Shown here: one piece after another, positions 48,151 through 64,000 of the stretch
Position numbering within the stretch: the first letter of the stretch is position 1
Layout of the letters: each line of letters opens with the position of its first letter
DNA from: Strongyloides papillosus
Taxonomy: Eukaryota; Nematoda; Chromadorea; Rhabditida; Strongyloididae
NCBI GenBank assembly: GCA_005656395.1
Contig: SRSI01000014.1
Location: 597,930-661,929 of the forward strand
DNA: 64,000 bases
Direction: 5' to 3'
The notes under the pieces: generated by a model
Seen by the model: the letters and a program-made list of their open reading frames with translations, nothing else
Told to the model about the DNA's origin: nothing
Databases searched by the model: none
Made by a program: the position numbers and the translations under genes

Positions 48151-48847
48151 TTACAAATTTTTAAACAATACATAAATAACATAAATAATAAATATATACA
48201 ATACAAAAGTGCACAAAATAGCTAGGAGTTTAGATATTCTCCGCAAGGAAGCAACCTCCTGAGGTCCACTCCCTGATGAAGATACAAGATTTTCCCTCTC
48301 CTCAGTAAACGGTTGGTGAGTGACATTGTGAGTTACCGTCCTAAGGTGTGGTCTTCTCCTAACTGTACTCTCAATAATTTCCTTCTCAAATGTGTCATTG
48401 ATATTCAAGAACTCCCCATGCTTGTTGACATCCTCGGGATCTTGGTTGATTTTAAAATTAATATTCTTGAATGGATCCATCTGTGCCGGGGTGACGCCGG
48501 CATTAAACTTTGAGTAAGCTGATCCCACGAGTTTACTACGTAAGGAGTATCTTGGTGTCACGTTACGGCGATCTGAGTTTGGCCCACTTGATGAAGACAT
48601 TGTCATGTTGGGTGAACGGGCTGTTGAATTCATTGGTGTTTCTAGGGGTTGCATTGGAGAGTTTACAAATGACTCAGACAGTACCTGGCGAGGATTCTTT
48701 TTTTGAATGAAATTAATTGTGTCGTCATGGTTAGTAAAGTTATCCTGAAATAATATAGTAATAAAGGGTAATACTGAAAGATTCACTTACTTTGCTACTT
48801 TTACGAAACAAACTCGGGATTTTCGAGATAAATTGGTTATCAGACAT
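48151..48847 (-). CDS. tail-anchored membrane protein, possibly nuclear-envelope
   Basis: Exons 48847-48791 and 48744-48151 join in phase 0 across a 46-base intron (GTAAGT...TTTCAG), giving 216 residues. The N-terminal start is MSDNQFISKIPSLFRKSSKD. The body is polar and rich in serine, asparagine and threonine-proline (TPRYSLRSK, TPMNSTARSPNMT), consistent with phosphorylation. The last about 28 residues (ISKLLAILCTFVLYIFIIYV and following) form a single C-terminal membrane anchor after an arginine-rich stretch (VRRRPHL). This layout recalls small inner-nuclear-membrane or ER tail-anchored proteins, but no LEM or other domain is visible. It starts 164 bases from the divergent RNASEH2C gene, so they probably share a promoter. 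Confidence 0.82.
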
Positions 48848-49011
48848 AGCTATGAAAAACTTCTTTTATTGTAATCAAATCAGATATAAAGAAACAAAAA
48901 AAAACTGCCGCCTGATGGAAAGATGTTTATTCTAAAAAAAGTGTCTTATACAGAATTAAAAAGTTATACAAGCCTCTACATAGTCACTGCTTTCCTTATT
49001 GACCTATTACA
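48848..49011. promoter_or_regulatory. 164-bp divergent promoter region
   Basis: It lies between the minus-strand tail-anchored protein gene and the plus-strand RNASEH2C gene. No clear TATA box is seen. A methionine in another frame at 48923 does not open the RNASEH2C frame. Confidence 0.5.
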
Positions 49012-49425
49012 ATGCATGCTCCTGAGGTTTATCACGTTTTTCCTTTCGCAGTTGAGTATGAGGGACCATGTTCTTGGAGAGATTACCTGCAAATCGAAGA
49101 GAAAACATCAAAAGACGATCCTTCCGTAGTTAAGTACACAACATTTCGCGGGAAAATGCTACTTGGTAGAAGCTTAAAATTAGTTAAAGATCTAATTTTC
49201 GTCCACAGCAAAGAAAAAGATTCTGAGATGCCTGTAAATGAAATAATTTTCTGGAGTTACTTCGACGGAGAATACCCCCATCCCCTAAAAGATGAACTGT
49301 TACGACCCATATACAAAGACTACATCGACCCAGAGTCATCAATTTTCAAAACCAAAAACAATAAAACAACTGGTGGAGGAGATTTTATTACAGAATTAAC
49401 CAAATCACTAGAAATTAATTTTTAA
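49012..49425 (+). CDS. rnh-2C: ribonuclease H2 subunit C
   Basis: A single exon of 137 codons. The N-terminal half carries the subunit C pattern: FPFAVEYEGPCSWRDYLQI, then a charged stretch, then TTFRGKMLLGRSLKLVKDLI (human RNASEH2C has '...LPCEV..DGPA.V..F...FRGR.L.G...'). Near the end WSYFDGEYPHPLKDE may correspond to the conserved 'W......P.....' segment. Subunit C forms the triple-barrel scaffold with subunit B that supports the catalytic A subunit, which removes ribonucleotides from DNA in the nucleus. It is a little shorter than the human protein (164). The stop codon is only 36 bases from the stop of the opposing LAG-1 gene, and AATAAA lies at 49442. The gene symbol is descriptive. Confidence 0.85.
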   Translation: MHAPEVYHVFPFAVEYEGPCSWRDYLQIEEKTSKDDPSVVKYTTFRGKMLLGRSLKLVKDLIFVHSKEKDSEMPVNEIIFWSYFDGEYPHPLKDELLRPIYKDYIDPESSIFKTKNNKTTGGGDFITELTKSLEINF

Positions 49426-49461
49426 TTTATACAATTTAAAAAAATAAAAACATTTATTATT

Positions 49462-51432
49462 TTATAATCTCGTTAAAGGCTTATCAGTGGGATAGACTAT
49501 GCCATCTTCTCTTACAATATAGATAGTTAGATCTTTATCACCATTCATCTTTTGTTCCCTGAACATTTCTAACTGTTCTCTTGTTGGTACTGCTGCCATA
49601 TTAACAGAAGTCTTCATTACTGTCTCCAATTTTTCAGAACCAATCCATACCGTTTGATTGGGAGCAAAGTTGCTTCCATACAACTCGATTCTGTACTCCG
49701 AATCAGAACCAGTCTCAGTAACACCTTTAACAACCGGAACTGGCGTTAAAGGAAACGGACCAATCCCAGAACTATGATAAAAAGTATACTCATTCTCCTT
49801 AGCTGATACAATTTGCAATATACACGAATCAGTAACCTGAAGTTTATTTCTATCCTTCTCATCTATTACTGCATCACAAAAGGTAAGAGTATCGTTGATG
49901 AGACTAATAAATTTTGTAGGATTATGATAATCTTGAAGGCATATTTTTTGTAGTTGACACACCGGTTCATTCATGTTGACGATATTTAGATGTTCCTGGA
50001 TATCTATGTATTGTTTATCAGGCTTCATTATCCTCAATGGTGGTAGACCAATACCCTCCTCGTCATTGAAGATCTTTACAATATTTCCAAAACACAAATT
50101 ACCGTCTTTTGCAAAGAAGTTCCCACAATTACCATCTTTATTAAGGTCCGTCTTATCCTCATCGATTATAAATATCTCCAAACAACTCCATTGTATGGGA
50201 CTTGAAACAAAACTCCCATTCTTGACATGAACATACTTAGTATGAACTAATTGACTTCTCATCCTCGTAAAAAGTGCAATCTTATAACCACTCTCAATAA
50301 AAAGGTGTCTCGTATCATTCCTGACAGCATTAGACTTCTTCTTACTCGGCTTCGATATAATCCTAATCTTCTCAGTCTCGAAAGTACCCAAATCTATACC
50401 ATACAAAAAGAAGAGATTAGCAATAATCTTTGTTGATTTCAATGTCTGAGAGACATTCGAGAAATATACATTCTTAAGCAATGCCAATGTATTACTCTCA
50501 TCAAACTCAATACTCATCTGCTTAACCTTATCTAACTTCTCCAAAACCGCACTTCCAGCTATCTTCGAACCATCGTTCTGTAAAGCCAATTGTGTTAAGA
50601 AGTTCCCTTTCTGCAACTCATCACTGAACATCAACAGCTTCCCATGCATGAAATTGTCTATGGAATTCCTGAATTTACTCCAACCTGCCTGGTTCTTTAA
50701 CTCTATAATAGGTGGTGGGCATAGGAATCTTTTCTCCTCACCATATGACTTCTGACCAACAACGATACTTCTTATATTTATCCTGCAATCATATTCGTTC
50801 CTATTTTTTATGTACTCCATCATGGTTTCTTTTGTCAAACCTCCAGGGATTGGGAAGTTCTTTATATCAAGTAAAGATGATGTTGGTTTGAGTAATGAAT
50901 AAATTTGGGGGAAACATTTATTATTCTCCTCTATTGCAGATTCATGGAGACTATGTTTTGTTGAGTTAAGGCTTTCATTATGAGGTAGAGTTGTGGCATC
51001 GGAGACATTGTGATCATTGTCGTGGAGGGCCTCCAGGAAACTGTCGTGGTCATTAGAGTTTTCGTTTTTGAATTCATGAGAAGAGATACTTGATAATCCT
51101 AGAGGGTTGATGATATTTGAGAATTCTAATCCTTGTTGTGAGGTGATATGTTTAATCAGGTTTTGGGTAGGAATATTTTCGATATCTGTAATTATTTAGT
51201 GTTATCAAATTATCAATCTATATTATTACTCACTGTTCTCATTCTGGCATCTGTCACCCGAATTTTGAGTGAACATAAATCTTCCCAGCTCCGATGAGCA
51301 CAAGTTATTATATTCCGAGTAAGATTCATCTAAAAAACAACCACAACATATCCTATTAAACACAAACAAAATTCACAACTTACCGATTTTTGGTCTTTTT
51401 ATACCACCAGAACAGTGATTAGGATGATTCAT
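49462..51432 (-). CDS. lag-1: CSL transcription factor, LAG-1/Su(H)/RBPJ
   Basis: Exons 51432-51384, 51329-51234 and 51185-49462 join in phase 1 twice over introns of 54 and 48 bases, giving 622 residues. CSL is the DNA-binding effector of Notch signalling. A poorly conserved N-terminal region of about 160 residues (MNHPNHCSGGIKRPKIDESY) precedes the Rel-like N-terminal domain, which shows VGQKSYGEEKRFLCPPP and IRIISKPSKKK (about residue 325) and LFTRMRSQLVHTKYVHVKNG. The beta-trefoil and the C-terminal Rel/IPT domain follow (EYTFYHSSGIGPFPLTPVPV, YGSNFAPNQTVWIG, VREDGIVYPTDKPL). The body is more diverged than usual, with the N-terminal domain between CPPP and ISKPSKKK hardly matching RBPJ. 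The real start is in the first small exon. The long frame alone would give a truncated product from a TTG codon. Confidence 0.95.
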
Positions 51433-51860
51433 CACGAATATCTTGTTGATTATCACACACAATTTCGAAATACTAAAAATCGCTCTCCCGAGGAATGTTA
51501 CACAATCACACCTAACAACTAATGAGACTTCCTAAAATAACATCCAACACATATAAATACAATATACGAATATCACAACAAGACAAAAACTAATATTATC
51601 AAAACTAATTGTTATTAAAAACATAGACACAAATAATACAGTAGAAAGCTTTGTTATATTACATATAACAATTCGTTTTTATGATTTTTTATTTTCTCTT
51701 CTAATAAAACACCCGATATGTGTCAGTCTTATATAAGAAGAAACCAAGCAGTAAATTTATTTTATGTTTAAATTGTTATTATGAACAACTCGGAGAGATA
51801 AAAATTTTTTTAGATAATTTATAAATTAATAAAAATTTGTTCCCTTATTGTGGTGGTGTC
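51433..51860. promoter_or_regulatory. upstream region of LAG-1
   Basis: A+T-rich with no clear TATA box in the minus sense. No CSL autoregulatory GTGGGAA cluster was noticed by eye. Confidence 0.4.
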
Positions 51861-51865
51861 TCGAG

Positions 51866-51876
51866 TATATAAATAG
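51866..51876 (+). promoter_or_regulatory. TATA box of a dead plus-strand gene
   Basis: TATATAAATAG is preceded by TCGAG and lies about 240 bases before the first coding-like codons of the pseudogene at 52113. It is a good consensus match, but its activity is unknown. Confidence 0.45.
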
Positions 51877-52112
51877 GAGGCATATGGGAATTAAAGTGAT
51901 GAGAGGAGTATATTATTGACCTTTCATGTGAAAGAACGATATTTTTATTGGTGTTATTGGTTGATGATAAGGAAAGATTGTATTAATGACTTTTGAGGTT
52001 AAAAATTAGAGTTTAACTAGTGTTTCTTAATGCTTTTTATTATTATCTAACTTTTACATCAGTTTGTTAAAAAAAAGAATGTGTGCAAATGTGATGATGT
52101 TCGCAGACATGA

Positions 52113-53037
52113 TATAGAGTTTGTTTAAACTTTGCTGTAGGAATGGATAATGCTATTCGGTTTATGGCTTTTTTTGGAACTCCTGTTGAGAGAAAGAAAT
52201 TTGTAGTAGCCAGTCCATTAGTAACACACTTTTTAGGGGTTTAAGCCGCGAAGTTTTGTCAGTTGAAATATGAACCTTCTCTTAGAATTGCTTTTTTGCC
52301 TTTCTCAAATACACAAGTAAGATTTTGTTTTAATTAACGGATCCGACAAAAATTGTTGTTGTGGACTATAAATATTCTCAAAAGTTCCAGTGATACGAAA
52401 TCTAACACCATTCCAATAAAGTATTTCAAAACCTCAACCAATAACACCCTACCTGAACATCATTACCAACTAAAACCAAAATTACCTTTGATCTCTTCAT
52501 TACTGCCAATAGTACATCACACAACGAATTTCATAATGTCATTCTTTCGCCTCTTCATGATTTTGAAACGACATTTAATATCCTATCATTTGTTTTGACT
52601 AAACGTCTAACAAAAGAAATGATCACTGACATTATAATCGATTAAATTCTTTTCATTATGATAATGAACATGGTATAGACTTTGATGATTCTTTTGGTTT
52701 TACAGTAAATTACTTTTTGTCTATAATCCCATCACTTAACCTAATGCAAAATGCATTGAAACGTGATTATATCTAAATTTTTTGTTTACTTCCTTCTTTT
52801 TATCAAGGTGGATGACGAATTTTTTATCATTTCACTTATCTAAAAAAACTATCTCTATTTGCAGAATCCATTAATGAAAAATCTGATTCAATTACAGTTA
52901 CTTTTTTATCATACTTCCAATCGTCGTATCAACAAATTCAATACATAACTAGCATTCTCCAAATTTCCCCATATCATAAAAATTTTATTATGCCAAAATA
53001 TTTATATATATATGAATATGTACAAAAATATACATAG
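52113..53037 (+). pseudogene. dead protein-coding gene between LAG-1 and the MSP-protein gene
   Basis: Consecutive plus-strand stretches read as good protein but change frame or hit stops. They are MDNAIRFMAFFGTPVERKKF and ASPLVTHFLGV, an in-frame TAA, then AAKFCQLKYEPSLRIAFLPF (one frame, 52113-52337); SSSDTKSNTIPIKYFKTSTN (52343-52482); FDLFITANSTSHNEFHNVIL with LHDFETTFNILSFVLTKRLT (about 52467-52645); and FHYDNEHGIDFDDSFGFTVN (to about 52780), then two in-frame stops and LSLFAESINEKSDSITVTFL (to 53037). At least three stops and two frame changes cannot be removed by GT-AG introns that I can find. I could not identify the family. Confidence 0.6.
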
Positions 53038-53101
53038 TAAATTTAAATAAAAATAAACAAAAAAAAGTCATATATGAAAGTATAAGGTACTAAATTAAAA
53101 A

Positions 53102-53897
53102 TCACTGCATCTTAATAATTAAACAAGAAATGATACCTAAAATATAAGCTGCAACTAATTTTTGTGTATTCGTAGTGGTACAGTTACTAAAAAACTGCAA
53201 AATAACTTCCTTGATAGTTGAAGATTCTGTCCTCAGCTCAGAAGTCTCTCCCGTATTTGATTGGTTCCCGTTATCATTATCGACTGGCAATATCAGCGTT
53301 AGGAAACAAAAGAATATTAGAATTATTAGGACCCAATGTGGGATGTTCATGGGGTGTTCCTGGGGCACACTTACAACGACTTCGTCTCTTATAGCACTTC
53401 CCGTTCTGGATCTTCGTAGTCCTACCCTCCTCCTGAGGTCGGCTGCTGAACTCTCTACCTCAGAGTAACTTGCCGCACCATCCTCGCTTTTCCGTGGTGG
53501 AGCCTTCTCGACTAGCGTTAATTTTATGTCACGGTACCCTAAATATTCACCAGTATCCGCATTTGATATCTCAACTCTCAATTTATCCACTATACCGATG
53601 TAACTCCTTCTATTTGCCTTTAAATGGCGAATTATCCTAAAAATTATCCTTTCTATCATACAAAAAATAACTAAAAACAACTCACACATCAATTCTACTC
53701 TTCGAAGCCAAAGTCCCACTCGGCTCGATAACCGTATACTTCTCGGAGGCTGTAGAAAGTATTCTAAATTTTAGTCTAAAGTCATAAAGATTATAGATAG
53801 CCAACAAACGCTTATGAGCATTTGGATCTTCATGAACAAATTCTAAGGAAAATGGAAATATAAAAACAGGATATAGGGGGGTAGTTCTGTTTTCCAT
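53102..53897 (-). CDS. MSP-domain membrane protein, MOSPD1/MOSPD3-like
   Basis: Exons 53897-53686 and 53636-53102 join in phase 2 across a 49-base intron (GTGAGT...TTTTAG), giving 248 residues. The join restores the conserved junction RIDVIIRHLKANRRSYIGIV, matching 'VDIVIRHRD....YGVIDKFRL' of human MOSPD1. The N-terminus has YPVFIFPFSLEFVHEDPNAH and LLAIYNLYDFRLKFRILSTA, the start of the MSP domain (about residues 8-105). A charged serine- and arginine-rich linker follows, then two C-terminal membrane helices (IPHWVLIILIFFCFLTLILP; KLVAAYILGIISCLIIKMQ), the last almost identical to MOSPD1. MOSPD proteins sit in the ER membrane and act at contact sites or in mesenchymal differentiation. An upstream frame that skips the intron (MGLWLRRVELMCELF) is an artefact of intron retention. 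Confidence 0.93.
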
Positions 53898-55434
53898 TGA
53901 GATATATTATTAATAAATATACCTATATTCAGATATTGTGGGGTATCTGAAAAACAAATATAAATAACAACGATCAATCATCAAAAACATAAGCCCTTTC
54001 CCAAGCACGTGAGAGACACTTTCGCTGAAAGAGTATATATACATTTCATTATTACAGAAGACATTTTGAAAAACTTTATCGTGTGTTAATATCTATAGTA
54101 AAGTCACATACACATCTTGGTATATTTAAAGTTTATTAGCCTCTTATTAATGATGAAAAAAATAAAAAATTATAAAAAAAATATTCGGTACTATTTCAAT
54201 AACATTTTGATACAATTAAATATAATAATAATAATATATCGTAATATAGAAATCTCGTTGAGGTACATTTTTCACATACTTCAGATAATATCACACATGA
54301 ATCACAGAGATTTTGTTTCCACGTGAGTTTTCTTTTCGTGAAATTTCGATACTCCTTCCAAAACACAAAATTGGTGTGACAACTATATAGCATCGTCATA
54401 TATAGAAACACATTTGAATTTCGTTGTTTCTTTCTCTCTTTGTATGTAATATAATTACAATTTGGTGGATGGATTTTCTTTTTTTGATTGATTGGATGGA
54501 ACCTTAGATAATATATTTTTCTAGATTTAATATAATATACTTGTAGGACGAAGGAATAAATTAAAGTAGAAACAACAATTAATATAAATCAACAAATACA
54601 ATAATTTGCTCCGCAGACGAGTCCCGCGTCCAGGATTATTTTGAAGAGAGCCAAGGATAAGGAGCATTTTAAAGGTGCAAAAAAATGTTTCTACCCGTCG
54701 TTAACAGAAAACAAGTTTTGCTACTGCTTTGGTAAACCGGAAACAATATATATATTGGAAGTAGACAAAATAAAACAGTATGAGAAAACGATATAGTTAA
54801 TAGGAAAGATAATTTTTAAGTAAAGACCTAAAAATTAAACAAAAAAAAATAAAGATATGGTAGTGTAGTCGAGAGAGAGTGATTTTTTGTTGCATATATA
54901 TATCTTACACATATAAAAAAAATAATAACTACCACCACACACACCAACGACACATACATTTACAAAAGCTCTTAGGAATAAAAAAAATAAATATAACTAA
55001 TTTGTTCTCACATAAAATTTGTAACTCGCAAAGATAAAAAGTTATTAGAAAATTAAACTTGATTTTTGAGTGTAAGAGTGGAAATTAAGAATTATTTTTA
55101 ATAAATATTATAACCTTCGCGAAAAGGTTTAGGTAAAGCAGAGATTAACATTAAGAGTATACGTGTTAACAACGAAATATAGATGAAAGCTCCTTATCAA
55201 CAAAGAAAAAAATTTTTTAAGTTAACATAACTTAATTAATTTAACTTAATGAATTCTAATAATAATATCTACTATGGCAATCTAAAGTGTTTGTTAGACA
55301 AGACACTGGGTATTTGAGTCAGCGGAAGTGTTTAAGATTTGGTAAGAATAATAGTTTTGTCTTTTTTTGATAAATGATAATGAGATTACAGGATACATGT
55401 GCATGCCAATCACAATATGAGGGAAATATACCAA
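53898..55434. other. intergenic and DDX3 3' flank, no gene seen
   Basis: It contains the promoter of the MSP-protein gene, short AT and TAA microsatellites (for example near 54220-54240), and more mixed-composition DNA near 54605-54740. No tRNA or protein gene could be supported. The part from about 55000 is probably 3' untranslated region of DDX3. Confidence 0.4.
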
Positions 55435-55474
55435 ATTGGCAGTTGGAAAATATAAAATTGGAAAAACTGCCAAT
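55435..55474 (-). other. hairpin in the presumed DDX3 3' untranslated region
   Basis: ATTGGCAGTT and AACTGCCAAT form a perfect 10-bp inverted repeat around a 20-base A-rich loop, 142 bases past the DDX3 stop codon. It could be an RNA structural element. The stem is too short for a typical miRNA precursor. Confidence 0.5.
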
Positions 55475-55554
55475 ACGAGAAAAATGGTTATTACAAATAA
55501 TTGGAATTTTAAAGAATAAGATAATGACAGAGTAAATGGAAAGAGAGAAGGCTA

Positions 55555-61613
<6,059 letters not shown>

Positions 61614-61620
<7 letters not shown>

Positions 61621-61628
61621 TTTTTCAG
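61614..61628 (+). promoter_or_regulatory. strong splice acceptor upstream of the 61.8-kb gene
   Basis: A pyrimidine run ending TTTTTTTTCAG at 61628 lies 206 bases before the ATG at 61835. It may mark the end of a leader intron or a trans-splice site. No spliced-leader sequence is available here to decide. Confidence 0.45.
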
Positions 61629-61834
61629 TAATATACAATAATAGCTATCAAGAAATTTGCAGCTTTTATCGACGTGTCTCACTATCTGCTTTTCAAATTT
61701 TTGTTTTCTCTTAAAACTCTTCACCAAATTACTTGCTATTTTGAAACAATTATTGGTTGTAGAAGAGGAGATTTTTATTTATTTTGCTATATTGGTGAAT
61801 GCCAATTGGGAGATTTGTATAGATTTATGTAATT

Positions 61835-62362
61835 ATGAGTCAATCTGACAGTTCAATTGAGGAGGTCGGAAATTCCAAGGCACCTGAAACATTGATTCCT
61901 CCATCCACGGTAGGTGGAGGAAGACATTCTACGAGTAGGAAGAGGTTAAGTGATGAGATGAAGAAGAGTGGTGGTACGAATAAGAAGATTAAGAAGATGA
62001 ATTCAAGTGGTAAGGATGATGGTTGTAACAATTACGAGGAACCTGGACCAATAAACAAATTTCAAATCAATGAGGAAAATTGCGTAAGAAATAATGGTGG
62101 TGGTGGTGGTGGTGGAGCACCTACATGTAGTGATATACCAGACAAGATGCTGACAAGGGCCCAAACAAAGTTATTGGAGGCACAGAAAACCATCACCAGA
62201 CAGAGTAATGATGGTTATTTACCCAACAACCAGCATGTTTCATTGAAAAAGTTACTGGAGAAGGAAGATGACGTTCCTAATTATTCAAACACGGAATTAG
62301 GGAGAATTCTAACCTCTGATACCAATTCACAAGGTGGTAATAGGAGTGTTACCAAAAACAAG
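61835..62362 (+). CDS. first coding exon of a nuclear-looking protein, incomplete
   Basis: A 176-codon exon opening MSQSDSSIEEVGNSKAPETL and ending at an AAG/GTACGT donor (62362/62363) in phase 0. Reading on gives only 15 more codons. The sequence is polar, with basic nuclear-localisation-like clusters (SRKRLSDEMKK, TNKKIKKM), a run of seven glycines, and a more ordered end (TRAQTKLLEAQKTI, VSLKKLLEKEDD). The composition suggests a chromatin or transcription regulator, but no domain is visible, so the conserved part must lie in later exons. I found no convincing second exon before the window ends. An acceptor-like TTTTTACAG near 62665 is followed by a stop within about 50 bases. The protein is therefore partial. 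Confidence 0.75.
62096..62116 (+). repeat. GGT trinucleotide repeat coding for glycine
   Basis: Seven GGT codons in a row within the coding exon encode a glycine run. It is expected to vary in length between strains. Confidence 0.9.
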
Positions 62363-64000
62363 GTACGTTTAATTTATCATTCAAACGATACGATGACAAA
62401 AAAATCATAATGCTACATACAACCTTTGAATATATGTAGGAGATATTACATGTTTTGACATATAAGATGTATTTTATTTTTCCATCTAGACACAATTTTA
62501 CTTTTTTTTGACACCACCATAACATTTTATCTTTTATATATATGTTTTTTGTTTTTGTTTCTACTCCCCTCCCCTGTAAACACTTTATTTTTTCCTCCGT
62601 TCTATTTAGTTATATGAGAATATGTGAAGGAAAATTACGCATTTATTTTATTTTGTTTTTTACAGTTGTAATAAAAACAAAATATTTCTTTTAACTTCAG
62701 TGCTAATATAGGATAATACTTGAGACGTAGTTGGGGGATTAGAAATTTCTCTTAAATAAGGTTATTTTGTTTGATAGGATAATTTGGTGATAGATTAGTC
62801 TTCCTCTATTTGCGTATTGTCGATACAGATATAGGGAGCTCAATATGTTAATCTTTATCATTAACAATCTTTAATCACCTCCATCGTTAACTACACTTCA
62901 GCATTTATAAATATTTATTTTTTTGTCAAATGTGTCCTTTATCCTCCCCAATAAAAAAACATTTCCAGCCATTACAGGGAGCCTTTGATACTGTTATGTT
63001 TTTTCAATATTATTTAACATTTTTTGGAAGGCTTTTTATATACACATAATTTTTGTTTCTATAACACACATACATACACAACACCACCACAACAATTATT
63101 TTCCTTCTTTTTTTACACACACACACACACCAGACATCTGTTTAAGACTTGCTTCTTCAAAATCAAATTTAGTTTTCATTAAGCCACATATACACCATAT
63201 AGTCAGATGATCAGGTGGTAACTCAATTTTTAAATTTTTCACAGTGCTTTTTACCCTTTTACTCATTCATATATATTCATTTATTAAAATTCACTTTTCC
63301 ATTGTATATTTGAGAGAGAGTGTCGATTAATTTATATGTATTTATGCATTATATATCGATATATATGTGTATATATGTAATATTATGTATATATAACCAT
63401 ATCGACAACCATGTGATAGAATATAATATTTCCTTAACACCACATATATCTCTATTTGCTACAAACCACCTCTGGAGTCTTCATGTTTTTTAAATATTTT
63501 TTTACTATCTAAATTTATTAATTATATACTGTTCCTGTTTTGTTTGTGGGAGATCCTTGAAACTTTTGCATTCAAACTTTTTAATTATTTTTTGGAATTA
63601 CATATAAACATTTAGATGTTTGTTTTATGAAATATATTGTGACGACACACACAGAGGAAGAGACATGTACATAGATACGTATGAGACCAATAACCACCAT
63701 CATCAATAATCAGTAGTAGAGTATATATCTTCTGGAGATTCACATATGTAGTAACCATTTTAGTTTTGACAATTTAGGGATTACCATTTTGAGTAAAGTT
63801 TATATCAATCGAAAATTACATAATACCATAGATTATAATTTTCTTCCTCCATTTGTTATTGTTATATTAGTATATGTTTATGTAACGTGTGTGTTCTCAT
63901 TAACGATATCCTTTATATTTATCTAATATTGGTTTTACACTTTGATGGAAGGTGTGATTTTTGCTTTAATCTCCCCTTATTGTTTACCCTTTCTTTTTGT
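62363..64000 (+). other. long first intron, open at the window edge
   Basis: A+T-rich with (AC)n at about 63114-63132 and AT-rich microsatellite at about 63340-63400. It begins with the GTACGT donor of the 61.8-kb gene. No exon is supported. An intron over 1.6 kb is more than thirty times the usual length in this window, which suggests regulatory content. Confidence 0.45.

Noticed and set aside
50823..50838. LAG-1 starting at the end of the long frame
   Set aside because: The frame is open upstream into a spliced first region with a true ATG at 51432. The apparent start codon is TTG.
53637..53719. Alternative start MGLWLRRVELMCELF for the MSP-domain protein
   Set aside because: It translates the 49-base intron and antisense-like sequence and lacks the first half of the MSP domain.
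54605..54740. Possible RNA gene or exon in a G+C-richer patch
   Set aside because: There is no open frame with splice signals and no tRNA-like fold.

Overview
This is a eukaryotic nuclear window, very A+T-rich, and most probably from a nematode. Spliced genes carry tiny introns of about 43-55 bases with GTAAGT-type donors and TTTCAG/TTTTAG acceptors. The conserved genes (a CSL/LAG-1 Notch effector, a DDX3/LAF-1 helicase, a MOSPD-type MSP protein, RNase H2 subunit C, RNA polymerase I/III subunit RPAC1) are animal genes, and the base composition and compact introns recall Strongyloides-like worms. The species assignment is inference.

Left part (1-30 kb): no intact conserved gene. It holds decayed mobile DNA plus one small spliced secreted-protein gene at 13.2-13.7 kb. 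On the minus strand are fragments of a DIRS/PAT-type retroelement: reverse transcriptase with a Y-x-D-D motif near 11 kb, RNase H near 10.1 kb and a tyrosine recombinase near 1.7 kb. They are bracketed by a roughly 100-bp inverted repeat (1.06 and 12.4 kb). Inside that span lie a piggyBac deletion derivative (3121-4247), a GGCCGGCC-ended MITE (6295-6587) and a dead mariner (9162-9872). A 1.45-kb foldback element with arms of about 0.5 kb sits at 18.7-20.1 kb, and older relatives of it occupy 14.6-16.6 kb. Several plus-strand coding-like scraps at 22-26 kb look like dead genes.

Middle (30-45 kb): a single-exon gene for a glycosylated surface or GPI-anchored protein (30.1-31.6 kb), a possible small basic-protein gene (34.3-35.1 kb), and then the most striking locus. 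This is a cluster of seven tiny genes (35.7-44.9 kb) in strictly alternating orientation (- + - + - + -). Each encodes a 33-42-residue secreted peptide with a near-identical signal peptide and an almost unrelated mature peptide of 12-20 residues carrying exactly two cysteines, usually C-x4-C. All seven share a TATA-containing promoter, a GTAAGA donor just after the stop codon, an intron of about 260-550 bases and a conserved untranslated last exon ending in AATAAA. Genes 3 and 7 encode the same peptide. The cluster is built from inverted duplications and is flanked by a direct repeat (33.58 and 45.34 kb). It resembles a rapidly diversifying antimicrobial, effector or signalling peptide array. 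I do not recognise the family.

Right part (45.7-64 kb): a compact gene-dense block: four-helix membrane protein (-), RPAC1 (-), tail-anchored protein (-), RNASEH2C (+), LAG-1 (-), a dead gene (+) behind a good TATA box, a MOSPD1/3-like protein (-) and DDX3/LAF-1 (-). After about 4 kb without a recognisable gene comes the first coding exon of a nuclear-looking protein (+) that continues into a long intron at the right edge. Open reading frames alone misrepresent several of these genes. Splicing was read by hand, and exon joins are given in each entry.
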